The notes under the pieces were generated by a model, which made no database searches, was not told where the DNA came from, and saw only the letters and a list, made by a program, of their open reading frames with translations. A DNA stretch of 64,000 bases, from contig NZ_KB899665.1 of the NCBI RefSeq assembly GCF_000378385.1, positions 168,752 to 232,751 of the forward strand, given 5' to 3'. The position numbers and the translations under genes are program-made. This document shows, in pieces, positions 17,667 through 26,433 of this stretch (position 1 is its first letter; every line of letters starts with the position of its first letter). The DNA comes from Paenibacillus daejeonensis DSM 15491 (GTDB lineage: Bacteria; Bacillota; Bacilli; Paenibacillales; Paenibacillaceae).

Positions 17667-18470
17667 GTGTCACAGGATGCAGATCGCGGACGCGATTGGC
17701 TATTGTTTCATTTCACATCCGTGAAAGCGATTGATGAGGGGACGCTGGTAGCGGCGCCGATGGGGCAAGGGGTTATGCGCAAGCGGGGAGAAGGCAGTTG
17801 GGAGAAGCTCGACGCGGGGTGGCCCGCAGATACGCATGTCAATCGGCTTCATTTTGAAGAAGGGGAAGTGTTCGCGTCGACCAGCAAGGGGCTATGGGTG
17901 TACCGGCAGGAACAATGGGAGCCGACGCCACTAGCCATTAGCTGTTACCAGTTCCGCAAGATCGGCAGATTGCTGCTGGCAGCGACTGAATATGGGGTCT
18001 GGACCAATACCGCAGAGGATTGGCATAAGTCTGCCTATGGCGGTTCGATCGTTTATGATTTTTTGTATCTGCCGCAGTTTATTGTGCTCGCGCTGCATAC
18101 GGGCATAGCGATCTATGACCGGCTTACGGACAGCTGGATGGATTACTCCTTCGGCGAGCCCGTCACTTCATTGGCTGTTCACGAGGGAAGGATTCTGGGC
18201 GTGACCGAGAGTGGCAAGCTGCTCCAGACCAACGGACGGGGCGGCTTCGAGCGAATTCGCTTTGACCATCTGTTTTTGTTCTCGGTAGTCATGCAGGGCC
18301 GTGCGGTCTACCTCTGTTCAAATCGCGGATTATATCAGGCTACCCGTCTGGGCGGTCAGACGACGATCCGTTCCGTGAAGCTTGGTTGCCCGGTCACAGA
18401 CATGGATACAGCAGGGGACAGTTTGTTTGTGGCGACGATGTTCGAGGGTGTGCTGGAAGTTGCAAGGTAA
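17667..18470 (+). CDS. Uncharacterised propeller-like protein in Fur-regulated operon, 267 aa
   Basis: I do not recognise a named family. The sequence is a series of short beta-strand-rich repeats such as VFASTSKGLWVYRQEQW, LLLAATEYGVWTNTAEDW and VYLCSNRGLYQATRLGG, which read as blades of a beta-propeller with two-component-regulator-propeller-like G-L-Y/W-V patterns. No signal peptide or membrane segment, so cytoplasmic. GTG 17667 is chosen because AAGGGAG lies eight bases upstream; GTG 17658 overlaps that site. First gene behind a Fur box and 52 bp ahead of flavodoxin, so a role under iron limitation is inferred. Confidence 0.75.
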   Translation: MSQDADRGRDWLLFHFTSVKAIDEGTLVAAPMGQGVMRKRGEGSWEKLDAGWPADTHVNRLHFEEGEVFASTSKGLWVYRQEQWEPTPLAISCYQFRKIGRLLLAATEYGVWTNTAEDWHKSAYGGSIVYDFLYLPQFIVLALHTGIAIYDRLTDSWMDYSFGEPVTSLAVHEGRILGVTESGKLLQTNGRGGFERIRFDHLFLFSVVMQGRAVYLCSNRGLYQATRLGGQTTIRSVKLGCPVTDMDTAGDSLFVATMFEGVLEVAR

Positions 18471-18522
18471 GGTCTAATTGAGCGCGCAAGCGCATAAACA
18501 TAAGATTCGGAGGTTGAACAAC

Positions 18523-18987
18523 ATGGCAGATGTAATTGTGATCTATGCGAGCGTGACAGGCAATACGGAAGAGATGGCAGAAGCCATCGTAGAAGGGCTT
18601 CGAGCTGGCGGCTGCCAGCCTGTCGTCAAGTCGGTCATAGATGCCTCCGCTGTGGATTTGCTTGACTACCGTGGCGTAATTCTCGGGGCTTACACATGGG
18701 GAGACGGCGAGCTGCCCGACGAATTCCTGGATTTCTACGAGGAAATGGACGATGTCAGCCTGGAAGGCCGGCGCTGGGCCGTCTTCGGATCGGCAGACTC
18801 CTCCTATCCTGTCTATGGCGCAGCCGTAGACATTCTGGCTGCCAAGCTTGCGGAACGCGGCGCAGCCCCCATCATGAAGGAGCTGAAGATCGATCTCAGC
18901 CCGTCTCGGCAAGAGAAGGAAGAGTGTGTCGAATACGGACGGCGTTTTGCAGTACAGATCACAGTTGACGCTGCCCTAAAACCATAG
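18523..18987 (+). CDS. Flavodoxin, 154 aa
   Basis: Small FMN electron carrier that replaces ferredoxin when iron is scarce. The phosphate-binding loop YASVTGNTEEMA follows the first strand, and the FMN isoalloxazine loops are seen in GAYTWGDGELPDEFLDFYE and FGSADSSYPVYGAAVD. Length is typical of short-chain flavodoxins. The start ATG 18523 is preceded by CGGAGGTTGAACAAC; an upstream in-frame start at 18478 lacks a site. Control by the Fur box at 17527 fits the known iron-starvation role of flavodoxin. Confidence 0.95.
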   Translation: MADVIVIYASVTGNTEEMAEAIVEGLRAGGCQPVVKSVIDASAVDLLDYRGVILGAYTWGDGELPDEFLDFYEEMDDVSLEGRRWAVFGSADSSYPVYGAAVDILAAKLAERGAAPIMKELKIDLSPSRQEKEECVEYGRRFAVQITVDAALKP

Positions 18988-18998
18988 GAGGGATCGCA

Positions 18999-19199
18999 AT
19001 GGGTGTGCTGTATGAAATCATCCGGCGCGCAACGAAGCGTTCGGATAGCAAAGGCAGTGGACAGGAGCGTACGATGGAAGCCGGCACAGCAGAGGCGCTG
19101 CTGCGTCTAAGCAACCGGCAGGCGGAGCTGGAGCTGCGGCACCAGTACGGACGAGAGAATGTAGGGGCTCTGCGACTTCAGCGCAAACCGGAGGTATAG
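18999..19199 (+). CDS. Small hypothetical protein after flavodoxin, 66 aa
   Basis: A basic, probably helical small protein of unknown function (segments VLYEIIRRATKRS and LLRLSNRQAELELRHQYG). No cysteines or metal motifs. It starts 11 bp after the flavodoxin stop with a strong AGGAGGGATCGCA site, so it is very likely translated as the last gene of the Fur-controlled operon. A terminator follows 21 bp after its stop. Confidence 0.65.
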   Translation: MGVLYEIIRRATKRSDSKGSGQERTMEAGTAEALLRLSNRQAELELRHQYGRENVGALRLQRKPEV

Positions 19200-19220
19200 C
19201 GAGTCAGGCAGTTAGGCGAT

Positions 19221-19256
19221 AAGAGGCAGCTTCACGAACTTGTGGGGCTGTCTTTT
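19221..19256 (+). terminator. Terminator of the flavodoxin operon
   Basis: AAGAGGCAGCTTCAC pairs along all 15 positions with GTGGGGCTGTCTTTT (four G-T pairs), with a six-base loop and the T-rich end at the 3' side. Confidence 0.75.
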
Positions 19257-19261
19257 CGCAT

Positions 19262-19345
19262 GTCCTGAGAGTTTTGCGAAGCAAAACTAGCTTCGTAAGC
19301 ATGAGCTTAAGGACGACAAAAACGTTTTTGCTTGCTCTAGCGAAG
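19262..19345. other. Palindrome-rich intergenic element upstream of the response regulator
   Basis: AGTTTTGC-GAA-GCAAAACT (19270-19288) is a perfect hairpin. It is enclosed by GTCCT (19262) and AGGAC (19310), and followed by the palindrome CAAAAACGTTTTTG (about 19317-19330). This could be a multi-stem RNA leader or a dispersed palindromic repeat. Nothing identifies a ligand or protein. Confidence 0.45.
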
Positions 19346-19406
19346 ACTCGCAACCCGCGGCAGCTTGGACTTGTGGTAAAATGGCGATAGGTAAGGAGGG
19401 GATGGC

Positions 19407-20081
19407 TTGATCAAGCTATTGATCGTGGACGATCATGCTGTCGTCAGATCGGGATTGCGCATGCTGCTGCATGGGCGGCATGACATCCATGTGGTCGGGG
19501 AAGCGGCGGATGGACAGGAAGCGATAGACCAGGCGGAAGCCCTGCAGCCCCATGTTGTGTTGATGGATCTCAGCATGCCGGGCATGGACGGGATGACCGC
19601 GGTTGGCGAACTGCGGCGCCGGGTGCCAGAGCTGGGCATACTCGTACTGACGATGCATGATGACGATGAGTACTTGTTCCGGGCGATTCATCAGGGAGCG
19701 TCCGGTTATATTCTGAAAAACGCGCCGCATGAGGAGTTAGTCACTGCGATTCAGACGGTAGCGGAAGGCAATGCTTACTTATATCCAACGGCGACCAAGC
19801 GCCTCATGAGCGAATATATCCAGCAGGCAGCCCAGCCTGGGCAGAACGGTGGAGTCGATGCGGAAGGCGACAGTGTCTATGAGAAGCTGTCGGAGCGGGA
19901 GAAGGAGATTCTGGCCTGGACTGCCCGGGGCTATGCCAACAAGGAAATTGCCGAGCATTTGATGATCAGCGTGAAGACGGTAGAGGCACACAAGAGCAAT
20001 CTGATGGATAAGCTGGGGCTCAAAAGCCGTCCGGAGCTGATCAAGTTCGCTATGAAAAGGGGGCTGCTGGAGTATGACTGA
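19407..20081 (+). CDS. NarL/LuxR-type response regulator, 224 aa
   Basis: Receiver domain (residues 1-120) with the acidic pair in IVDDH, phospho-acceptor Asp54 in LMDLSMPGMDG, the conserved Thr in LTMHDD and Lys in YILKNA. A LuxR-type helix-turn-helix follows (about 155-220; LSEREKEILAWTARGYANKEIAEHL). Starts with TTG at 19407, placed seven bases after AAGGAGGGG. Its last eight bases overlap the next gene, a cytoplasmic PAS histidine kinase, which must be its partner. Target genes are not visible. Confidence 0.92.
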   Translation: MIKLLIVDDHAVVRSGLRMLLHGRHDIHVVGEAADGQEAIDQAEALQPHVVLMDLSMPGMDGMTAVGELRRRVPELGILVLTMHDDDEYLFRAIHQGASGYILKNAPHEELVTAIQTVAEGNAYLYPTATKRLMSEYIQQAAQPGQNGGVDAEGDSVYEKLSEREKEILAWTARGYANKEIAEHLMISVKTVEAHKSNLMDKLGLKSRPELIKFAMKRGLLEYD

Positions 20082-21240
20082 GCGACAAGCGGAGAACTCG
20101 CGATTCAAGGTGTCCGCCGGCGAGCTGGCCCAGGGCGTGGAAGCCCTCATGCAGCGCCTTCAGGACGGGGTGGATGACGCCGCAGTTCGCGCGGAGCTGC
20201 AGCAAGCCCTCAAGCAGCTGGCCGACGTCAAGTTTGCGCTGGATGAATCCTCCATTGTGGCGATCACGGATGCCAAAGGCAAGATTCAATACGTGAACGA
20301 CAAGTTCTGTGAAATTTCCCAATACAGCCGGGAAGAGTTGATTGGACATGATCATCGCATCATCAATTCGGGCTACCATGATAAGTCGTTCATGACGACG
20401 CTCTGGCAGACGATTCGCTCGGGCGAGGTATGGCGGGGCGAGGTCAAGAACCGGGCGCGCGACGGCTCTTACTATTGGATGAATACAACGATCGTGCCTT
20501 TCGTGGACGATCAAGGCAAGCCCTATCAGTATCTGGCGATCCGTAATGAAGTGACCCGGCTGAAGGAAGCGGAGGACGAGCTCAAGCAAATGATGGTCAA
20601 GGTCATGCAGATTCAGGAAGAGGAGCGACGGCGTTTTTCGAGAGAGCTGCATGATGGCATCGGCCAGAGTCTGTTCTCGCTGCAGATCGAAATTGACCGC
20701 CTGATCATTGACCGGGAGCTGCCGGAGCTGAAGCCGCTGCGTTCAGAGGTTTCCCGTATGATTGAAGATATCCGGAATCTCGCCTGGGAGCTCAGACCGT
20801 CGGTATTGGATGATCTCGGTGTCGTACCGGCGATTCGGACGTATCTGTCCAATTACAGCCGTCACTTTGGCATTCGTGTGGCCTTCGATTGCAGTCTGCA
20901 CTCCAGGCTGGAGCGCGGCGTAGAAACAGCGGTCTACCGTATCATTCAAGAAGCGCTGATTAATGTGGCCAGATACGCGGGCGTCGAGGAGGCGCAGCTG
21001 CGTATCGCAGAGAACGAACATCAAGTCGAGGTGACCATCGTGGACCGTGGTGCTGGCTTCACGCGCAGTCAAGGCGGCAGAGGGGTCGGCTTGTTCAGTA
21101 TGGAAGAGCGGGCAAGGGCGGTAGGGGCTCGCTTGTCCATCATTTCTGCACCTGGGCAGGGGACGCAGATTCGACTGCTGATCGACAAACAGGCAGATAC
21201 AGAGTTGAGGCAAGAGGAAAGGGACAGGGATAACACATGA
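20074..21240 (+). CDS. PAS-domain histidine kinase (HisKA_3 type), 388 aa
   Basis: No membrane segment or signal peptide, so a soluble sensor. Residues about 45-165 are a PAS domain of the Aer-like type (YVNDKFCEISQYSREELIGHDH ending IRNEVTRLKEAE), followed by the dimerisation and phosphorylation region RRFSRELHDGIGQSL (His193) and a HATPase with IIQEALINVARYA and GRGVGLFSMEERA. Such PAS domains bind flavin, heme or small ligands, but none can be told here. Overlaps the response regulator by 8 bp and the ABC-F gene by 4 bp (ATGA), so the three genes are translationally coupled. Confidence 0.92.
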   Translation: MTERQAENSRFKVSAGELAQGVEALMQRLQDGVDDAAVRAELQQALKQLADVKFALDESSIVAITDAKGKIQYVNDKFCEISQYSREELIGHDHRIINSGYHDKSFMTTLWQTIRSGEVWRGEVKNRARDGSYYWMNTTIVPFVDDQGKPYQYLAIRNEVTRLKEAEDELKQMMVKVMQIQEEERRRFSRELHDGIGQSLFSLQIEIDRLIIDRELPELKPLRSEVSRMIEDIRNLAWELRPSVLDDLGVVPAIRTYLSNYSRHFGIRVAFDCSLHSRLERGVETAVYRIIQEALINVARYAGVEEAQLRIAENEHQVEVTIVDRGAGFTRSQGGRGVGLFSMEERARAVGARLSIISAPGQGTQIRLLIDKQADTELRQEERDRDNT

Positions 21241-23189
21241 ATGTAATGTCGGTTGAGAATTTAAGCAAGAGCTACGGCGACAAGCAATTGTTCGAACAGG
21301 TGTCGTTTGGTCTGGACGAAGGCGACAAGGTAGGCATCATCGGCGTCAACGGTACGGGCAAATCGACCCTGCTCAAGGTCATTGCGGGCCTGGAGCCGGC
21401 GGACGGCGGCAAGGTCGTGTTCGGCAGCCGGGTGCGTGTGAAGATGCTGTCGCAAAATCCTGCGTTTGACCCGGAGATGACGGTGAGGGAGCATCTGTTC
21501 CAGGGAGACAGTCCCGAACTGGTGGCGCTGCGTGCCTATCATGAAGCCATGGCGGCACTGGAGCTGAAGCCGGAGGATACGACCCTTCAGGGGCGCATGG
21601 TGACTGCGAGCCAGCAGATCGATGCCCTATCGGCCTGGGAGCTGGAGAGCGATGGACGAGCTGCCCTGACCAGGCTGGGAATCACACAGTTTGATGCTCG
21701 CCTGGGGACACTTTCCGGCGGTCAACGGAAACGGGTGGCGATGGCGGCTGCGCTCATTCAGCCCTCCGATGTGCTGATTCTGGACGAACCCACGAACCAC
21801 ATCGACAATGAGTCGGTTGCCTGGCTGGAGACGATGCTGCAAAAGCGCAAGGGCGCTCTTCTCATGATTACGCATGATCGTTACTTCCTGGACCGGGTGA
21901 GCAATCGGATTCTGGAGCTGGACCGCGGCCGGGCCTATTTCTATACCGCCAACTACAGTCGCTTCGTGGAGTTAAAACTGGAGCGCGAGGAGCGCGAAGC
22001 GGCGTCTGAGGACAAACGCCAGAACTTGCTGCGAAACGAACTGGCATGGATCCGCCGGGGAGCTCAAGCCCGCTCTACCAAACAAAAGGCGCGCATCGAC
22101 CGGTTCGAGCAGCTCAAAGCGGCAGGTCCCGGCCGCTCACAAGGCAAGCTGGACGTGTCGGTCGCTTCTGCACGGCTGGGCAAGAAGATTCTGGAGATCG
22201 AGGAGGCAGCCAAGGGCTTCGGCGACCGTCAGCTGATTCGGGACTTCAGCTTCATCGCGGTACCCGAGGATCGTGTCGGGATTGTCGGCCGTAACGGCAC
22301 CGGCAAGTCTACGCTGCTCAAGCTGATTGCTGGCGAGCTGCAGCCGGATGAAGGTACGGTGGAGTTGGGTCCTACTGTGAAGCTGGGGTGGTTCACCCAG
22401 GAGCATGAGGAAATGGATGAGCAGATGCGTGTCATCGAGTACATTCGCGAGGCTGCCGATCAGGTACGTACCGGAGACGGGACGACGATCTCGGCTTCAC
22501 AGATGCTGGAGCGTTTTCTCTTCGACTCCAATATGCAGTGGACACCTATCGCCAAGCTCTCGGGCGGCGAGAAGCGGCGGCTGCAGCTGCTGCGCATTCT
22601 GATGACCGCACCGAATGTGCTGCTGCTGGATGAGCCGACCAATGATCTGGATATTGCGACGCTTACTGTGCTGGAGGACTACCTGGATGAATTCCCAGGC
22701 GTGGTCTTCGTGGTCTCGCATGATCGCTACTTCCTAGACCGCACCGTGGCGCGTATTCTGGCGCTGGAAGGCGATGGTCGGGTGGTGGCATCGGTCGGTA
22801 ATTATACCGACTATGTCCGGCAGACTGAGCGGACCGGATCGGCCACACCGGGATCCGCCGCATCGGGTGCCAGTTCTCCGAAATCCCCCAAGGAGTCAAC
22901 ACCTGCGGATACGGAAGCGCCTGTCCGTTCGGGCGAGCGGGAGCGCTCGCTGAAGATGAGCTACAAGGAACAAAAGGAATACGAGGAGATCGACGATCGT
23001 GTGGCCAAGGCAGAGCAGACGCTGGAGCGGATCCAGAGTCAGATGGAGCAGTCCGCCAGCGATTCAGCGAGACTCCAAGAGCTGATGCAAGAGCAGGAGG
23101 CAGCGGAGGCGCACCTGGAAGAGCTGATGGATCGCTGGACGTATCTCAACGAGCTGGCAGAGAAAATCGCCGCTCAGAAGCAGTCTTGA
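21237..23189 (+). CDS. ABC-F family ATPase, Uup-like, 650 aa
   Basis: Soluble duplicated ATPase that acts on the ribosome rather than as a transporter. Two nucleotide-binding domains with Walker A GVNGTGKST and GRNGTGKST, signature LSGGQRKR and LSGGEKRR, and Walker B LILDEPTN and LLLDEPTN. The charged linker RRGAQARSTKQKARIDRFEQ is the P-site tRNA interaction motif region. After a Ser/Pro-rich hinge (about 530-560) there is a coiled-coil tail (about 575-645), as in Uup/YfmR-type proteins. Overlaps the kinase gene by ATGA, so its expression is tied to the two-component pair. Confidence 0.93.
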   Translation: MNVMSVENLSKSYGDKQLFEQVSFGLDEGDKVGIIGVNGTGKSTLLKVIAGLEPADGGKVVFGSRVRVKMLSQNPAFDPEMTVREHLFQGDSPELVALRAYHEAMAALELKPEDTTLQGRMVTASQQIDALSAWELESDGRAALTRLGITQFDARLGTLSGGQRKRVAMAAALIQPSDVLILDEPTNHIDNESVAWLETMLQKRKGALLMITHDRYFLDRVSNRILELDRGRAYFYTANYSRFVELKLEREEREAASEDKRQNLLRNELAWIRRGAQARSTKQKARIDRFEQLKAAGPGRSQGKLDVSVASARLGKKILEIEEAAKGFGDRQLIRDFSFIAVPEDRVGIVGRNGTGKSTLLKLIAGELQPDEGTVELGPTVKLGWFTQEHEEMDEQMRVIEYIREAADQVRTGDGTTISASQMLERFLFDSNMQWTPIAKLSGGEKRRLQLLRILMTAPNVLLLDEPTNDLDIATLTVLEDYLDEFPGVVFVVSHDRYFLDRTVARILALEGDGRVVASVGNYTDYVRQTERTGSATPGSAASGASSPKSPKESTPADTEAPVRSGERERSLKMSYKEQKEYEEIDDRVAKAEQTLERIQSQMEQSASDSARLQELMQEQEAAEAHLEELMDRWTYLNELAEKIAAQKQS

Positions 23190-23303
23190 GCGGTTTGACG
23201 ATAGTCGGCCAAGCGTGCGATAATGCAGGCAAAGAAGGCCGCACGGACAACGAGACAGCATGACATACGACAGGGACGGTCATAGGGAGGGACGCTTCAA
23301 ACG

Positions 23304-24287
23304 ATGAAGGAGAAACCGAAGGTGCTGGTTACACGCAGACTGCCTGAGCAAGTGATGGCGTATTTAAATGAGCGGGCGGAGGTAACCTGCCCACAGGAGA
23401 ACCGGGGATTGACCCGGGAGGAGCTGCTCACGGCGATCCAGGGGAAGGATGCGCTGCTGTGTCTGCTAACTGACAAGATCGATGAAGAAGTGATGGATGC
23501 CAACCCATACCTGAAGGTCATTGCCAACTATGCGGTCGGGTATAACAATATTGATATTGAAGCGGCAACAGCAAGAGGGATCACGGTCACGAACACGCCG
23601 GATGTGCTGACAGCGGCTACGGCAGATATGGCTTGGGCGCTGCTCATGGCCATCTCGCGTCGAGTCGTAGAAGGAGATGCTCTGGTACGCTCCGGCGCTT
23701 GGAAAGGCTGGGAGCCTCTGCAGTTAATCGGCGGCGATGTGACGGGGGCGACGCTCGGGCTGGTCGGTCTCGGTCGGATCGGCCGGGCGATGATGCGGCG
23801 GGCGCAAGGATTTGATATGGATATCGTGTACTGGAACCGGACGCGTCTCCCGCAAGAAGAGGAGACGGAGCTAGGCATCCGCTACGCTTCGTTGGAAGAG
23901 GTCCTGAAGTCGGCGGATTACCTCTCGATTCATGTGGCCTACACCGAGGAGACGCATCACCTGATCGGCGAGCGGGAATTGCGGATGATGAAGCCGGAGG
24001 CTTATCTGATTAACACGGCCAGAGGCGCCCATATCGATGAGCAGGCACTGGTTCGTGCGTTGCAGGAACAATGGATTGCTGGCGCGGGACTCGACGTCTA
24101 CGAACGGGAACCGGAACTCACCGAAGGGCTGCAGGGTTTGGACAATGTGGTGCTGGCCCCGCATCTGGGCAGCGCGACGCTCCAGACCCGGGAGAAGATG
24201 GGGATGATGGCCTCGCGCAGTATTCTGGCAGTCATCAATGAAGAACGGCCCGACCATGTCGTCAATACAGGATTGTATGACCACTAG
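23304..24287 (+). CDS. D-isomer-specific 2-hydroxyacid dehydrogenase, 327 aa
   Basis: NAD(P)H-dependent reductase of the glyoxylate/hydroxypyruvate reductase (GyaR/GhrB-like) group. Substrate-domain motif NYAVGYNNIDIEAA, nucleotide-binding loop LGLVGLGRIGRAM, catalytic Arg in NTARGAHID, Glu in YEREPEL and the catalytic His in LAPHLGSATLQTR. Length is standard. GGGAGGGACG lies upstream of ATG 23304 at rather long spacing. Convergent with the yjbQ-like gene; the 79 bp between them show no clear hairpin. Confidence 0.92.
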   Translation: MKEKPKVLVTRRLPEQVMAYLNERAEVTCPQENRGLTREELLTAIQGKDALLCLLTDKIDEEVMDANPYLKVIANYAVGYNNIDIEAATARGITVTNTPDVLTAATADMAWALLMAISRRVVEGDALVRSGAWKGWEPLQLIGGDVTGATLGLVGLGRIGRAMMRRAQGFDMDIVYWNRTRLPQEEETELGIRYASLEEVLKSADYLSIHVAYTEETHHLIGERELRMMKPEAYLINTARGAHIDEQALVRALQEQWIAGAGLDVYEREPELTEGLQGLDNVVLAPHLGSATLQTREKMGMMASRSILAVINEERPDHVVNTGLYDH

Positions 24288-24366
24288 TCGGACCGCGGGG
24301 AAGGATTTCTGTGAGTGACGGGCGTTCTGCTGGGCTGGGTTCCCTTAGGTTATCCGCAGCTTCAAG

Positions 24367-24768
24367 TTAGCCTTTAATCAGCTTGATATGGAATTGCCGA
24401 TTGCGGGGGCCGTCGAACTCGCAAAAGTAGATGCCTTGCCACTGGCCAAGCACCAGTTGACCCTCGCTGATGATAACCGTCTGTGAGGTGCCAGTGGTCA
24501 TCGCTTTCAGGTGAGAGGCCGTATTGCCTTCCGCATGACGATACTTGGGGTGTTCCCACGGATAGACTTCGTCCAGCCGCATTAACACATCGAGCTTGAC
24601 GTCGGGGTCGGCATTTTCCTGAATGGTGATGCCTGCGGTCGTATGCGGCGAATAAATGACGGCTAGGCCGTCCCGGATATCCTCTTGGCGGACCAGCGAG
24701 ATGATCTGGCGTGTAATATCAATCATCTCGTCCCGGCGCGATGTCCGGAGGGTTTGAGTAAGCAGCAT
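24367..24768 (-). CDS. YjbQ/UPF0047 family protein, 133 aa
   Basis: Small beta-rich enzyme of the UPF0047 family; some members show thiamin phosphate synthase activity in vitro, but the physiological role is unsettled. Signature: [18 protein letters not shown] and [19 protein letters not shown], then [15 protein letters not shown] near the C-terminus. Full length. ATG 24768 (or TTG 24771) follows GAGAGGAG. Confidence 0.9.
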   Translation of the reverse strand: MLLTQTLRTSRRDEMIDITRQIISLVRQEDIRDGLAVIYSPHTTAGITIQENADPDVKLDVLMRLDEVYPWEHPKYRHAEGNTASHLKAMTTGTSQTVIISEGQLVLGQWQGIYFCEFDGPRNRQFHIKLIKG

Positions 24769-24932
24769 CAAATCAAGCTCCTCTCGTCAATGGAATGAAG
24801 ATAGCATAAGTGTGGCATGTCAGATAACGGAAGTCAACCGAACGAGTCGGGCAGTCGTTGCACCCATCGTGGTTAGAATCAGGTACATACCGGGTAATTC
24901 ATTCTATATTCCAACCGTAAAGGAGTGCAGTC

Positions 24933-25139
24933 ATGATGAAAGCAGAAGTGATCGAAGTGAAAGGCATGTCATGCGAACATTGCGTCAAAGCGGTCGAGGA
25001 TGCACTCGCTCCGCTCGGCGCCCGGGGCGAAGTCGATCTGGCGGCGGGAACGGTCAAGGTCACCTACAACGAATCCAGTGTTTCGCTCGAAGCAATTCGG
25101 GAAGCCATTGAGGAGCAGGGCTACGAGACAAGCGCATAG
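24933..25139 (+). CDS. copZ: CopZ-like heavy-metal-associated chaperone, 68 aa
   Basis: Single HMA domain of normal length with the metal-binding motif GMSCEHC near the N-terminus and the ferredoxin-like fold pattern ending EEQGYETSA. Carries Cu(I) to a CopA-type P-ATPase, which is not adjacent here. AAAGGAG lies ahead of the tandem ATG codons at 24933. Monocistronic, followed by a terminator. Confidence 0.9.
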   Translation: MMKAEVIEVKGMSCEHCVKAVEDALAPLGARGEVDLAAGTVKVTYNESSVSLEAIREAIEEQGYETSA

Positions 25140-25185
25140 CTTGCAAGCATGCGATGGACAGGCTCTGCAGCATATATGGGACAAG

Positions 25186-25231
25186 AAAGCCGATTGTACG
25201 GACCTCAGGGGTCATGTGCAGTCGGCTTTTT
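25186..25231 (+). terminator. Terminator of copZ
   Basis: AAAGCCGA and TCGGCTTTTT form the base of the hairpin; an inner GACC-tcag-GGTC stem is enclosed. Confidence 0.8.
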
Positions 25232-25317
25232 AGGTTGGCGGAAAAGACTCGCTGCGTCACTATAGAACGGCTTAGCGTTGGAACTTGGCACACGGCAGAC
25301 CGGACTAAAACTTTTTC

Positions 25318-25346
25318 GTGACACATTTGTACGTACAACCTATAAT
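25318..25346 (+). promoter_or_regulatory. araD promoter with AraR-like operator
   Basis: GTGACA (25318-25323) and TATAAT (25341-25346) are 17 bp apart. The spacer carries the perfect palindrome TTGTACGTACAA (25327-25338), which matches the core of Bacillus AraR operators. Repression by AraR relieved by L-arabinose is expected. Confidence 0.75.
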
Positions 25347-25387
25347 GAAAAGCAAATAGAAACGTGTAAGGAGGAGACAAATTAACG

Positions 25388-26092
25388 ATGTTAGAACAAC
25401 TGAAGCAAGATATCTGGGAAGCGAATATGGATCTGCCCAAGCACGGACTGGTGACGTTCACGTGGGGCAATGTTAGCGGGATCGACCGTGAGAGCGGTCT
25501 GGTCGTCATCAAGCCGAGCGGTGTGGCCTATGAGGAGCTGCGGCCAGAGCAGATGGTTGTGGTTGATCTGGACGGGAAGGTTGTGGAGGGCAGCTACAAG
25601 CCTTCATCCGATACGGCAACGCATGTGCTGCTCTATCGTGAGTTCGAGGCAATCGGCGGCATTGTTCATACACACTCGCCCTGGGCGACGAGCTTTGCTC
25701 AGGCTGGGCGGGCACTGCCAGCGCTCGGCACCACGCACGGAGATTACTTCTACGGCGAAATTCCCTGCACCCGGCCGATGACTGAGGAAGAGATCAAGGG
25801 TGCATATGAACTGGAGACCGGCCGCGTCATCGTTGAGACGTTCGTCTCGCGGGGCATTGATCCGATGCAGGTGCCATCCGTGCTGGTGAACAGCCATGCG
25901 CCATTCTGCTGGGGCAAGGATGCACACAATGCGGTACACAACGCCGTGGTGCTGGAAGAATGCGCCAAGATGGCGGTTCATACCTTTGCCCTGAACCCCC
26001 AGGTGGGAGCCATGGACCAGAACCTTCTGGACAAGCATTACCTGCGCAAGCACGGAGCGGGCGCATACTACGGACAGACTGGCGCGAAGTAA
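25388..26092 (+). CDS. araD: L-ribulose-5-phosphate 4-epimerase, 234 aa
   Basis: Zinc enzyme converting L-ribulose 5-phosphate to D-xylulose 5-phosphate in L-arabinose catabolism. Class II aldolase/adducin fold with [22 protein letters not shown], the zinc histidines in [11 protein letters not shown], and [12 protein letters not shown]. Length as in B. subtilis AraD. AAGGAGGAG precedes ATG 25388, and the promoter spacer carries an AraR-type palindrome. It is alone: araA and araB are not adjacent, unlike the usual araBAD arrangement. Confidence 0.95.
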   Translation: MLEQLKQDIWEANMDLPKHGLVTFTWGNVSGIDRESGLVVIKPSGVAYEELRPEQMVVVDLDGKVVEGSYKPSSDTATHVLLYREFEAIGGIVHTHSPWATSFAQAGRALPALGTTHGDYFYGEIPCTRPMTEEEIKGAYELETGRVIVETFVSRGIDPMQVPSVLVNSHAPFCWGKDAHNAVHNAVVLEECAKMAVHTFALNPQVGAMDQNLLDKHYLRKHGAGAYYGQTGAK

Positions 26093-26113
26093 ATGTTCTT
26101 GCATAGGTAAGGA

Positions 26114-26139
26114 GCACAGCCTGCGGGTTGTGCTTTTTT
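26114..26139 (+). terminator. Terminator of araD
   Basis: GCACAGCC and GGTTGTGC form an 8-bp stem with one mismatch, followed by TTTTTT. Confidence 0.75.
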
Positions 26140-26159
26140 GTTATGGATACGAGGTGTTT

Positions 26160-26310
26160 GGCAACCCGCTGGTCGGACTGCTGTAACACACTTTTGTTCC
26201 TCTATTTGCCTGGGAACCCGCCAAGTGGGCTGCTGTAACGTACCTTTGTTCCTCTATTTGCCTGGGAACCCGCCGGTCGGCCGCTGTAACGCACCAGGGC
26301 GGTCGTCAGA
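26160..26310. repeat. 51-52 bp repeat, two full copies and a partial (locus C)
   Basis: TAACACACTTTTGTTCCT and TAACGTACCTTTGTTCCT, each followed by CTATTTGCC, are 52 bp apart (anchors TGTTCC at 26195 and 26247). A third copy begins TAACGCACC near 26287 and then diverges. Same core as loci B, E and F. Lies between the araD terminator and the PilZ-like gene. Confidence 0.85.
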
Positions 26311-26433
26311 GCAAGGGGATAAGTCTCTTAAATCATCGTTCTATGCTGGAAAATCATTGAAATGATAACGGTTTTCAACTATAATTTCAACTAGAACAGG
26401 TCTATCATTATAACATCTGGAGACTAGGCGCCT

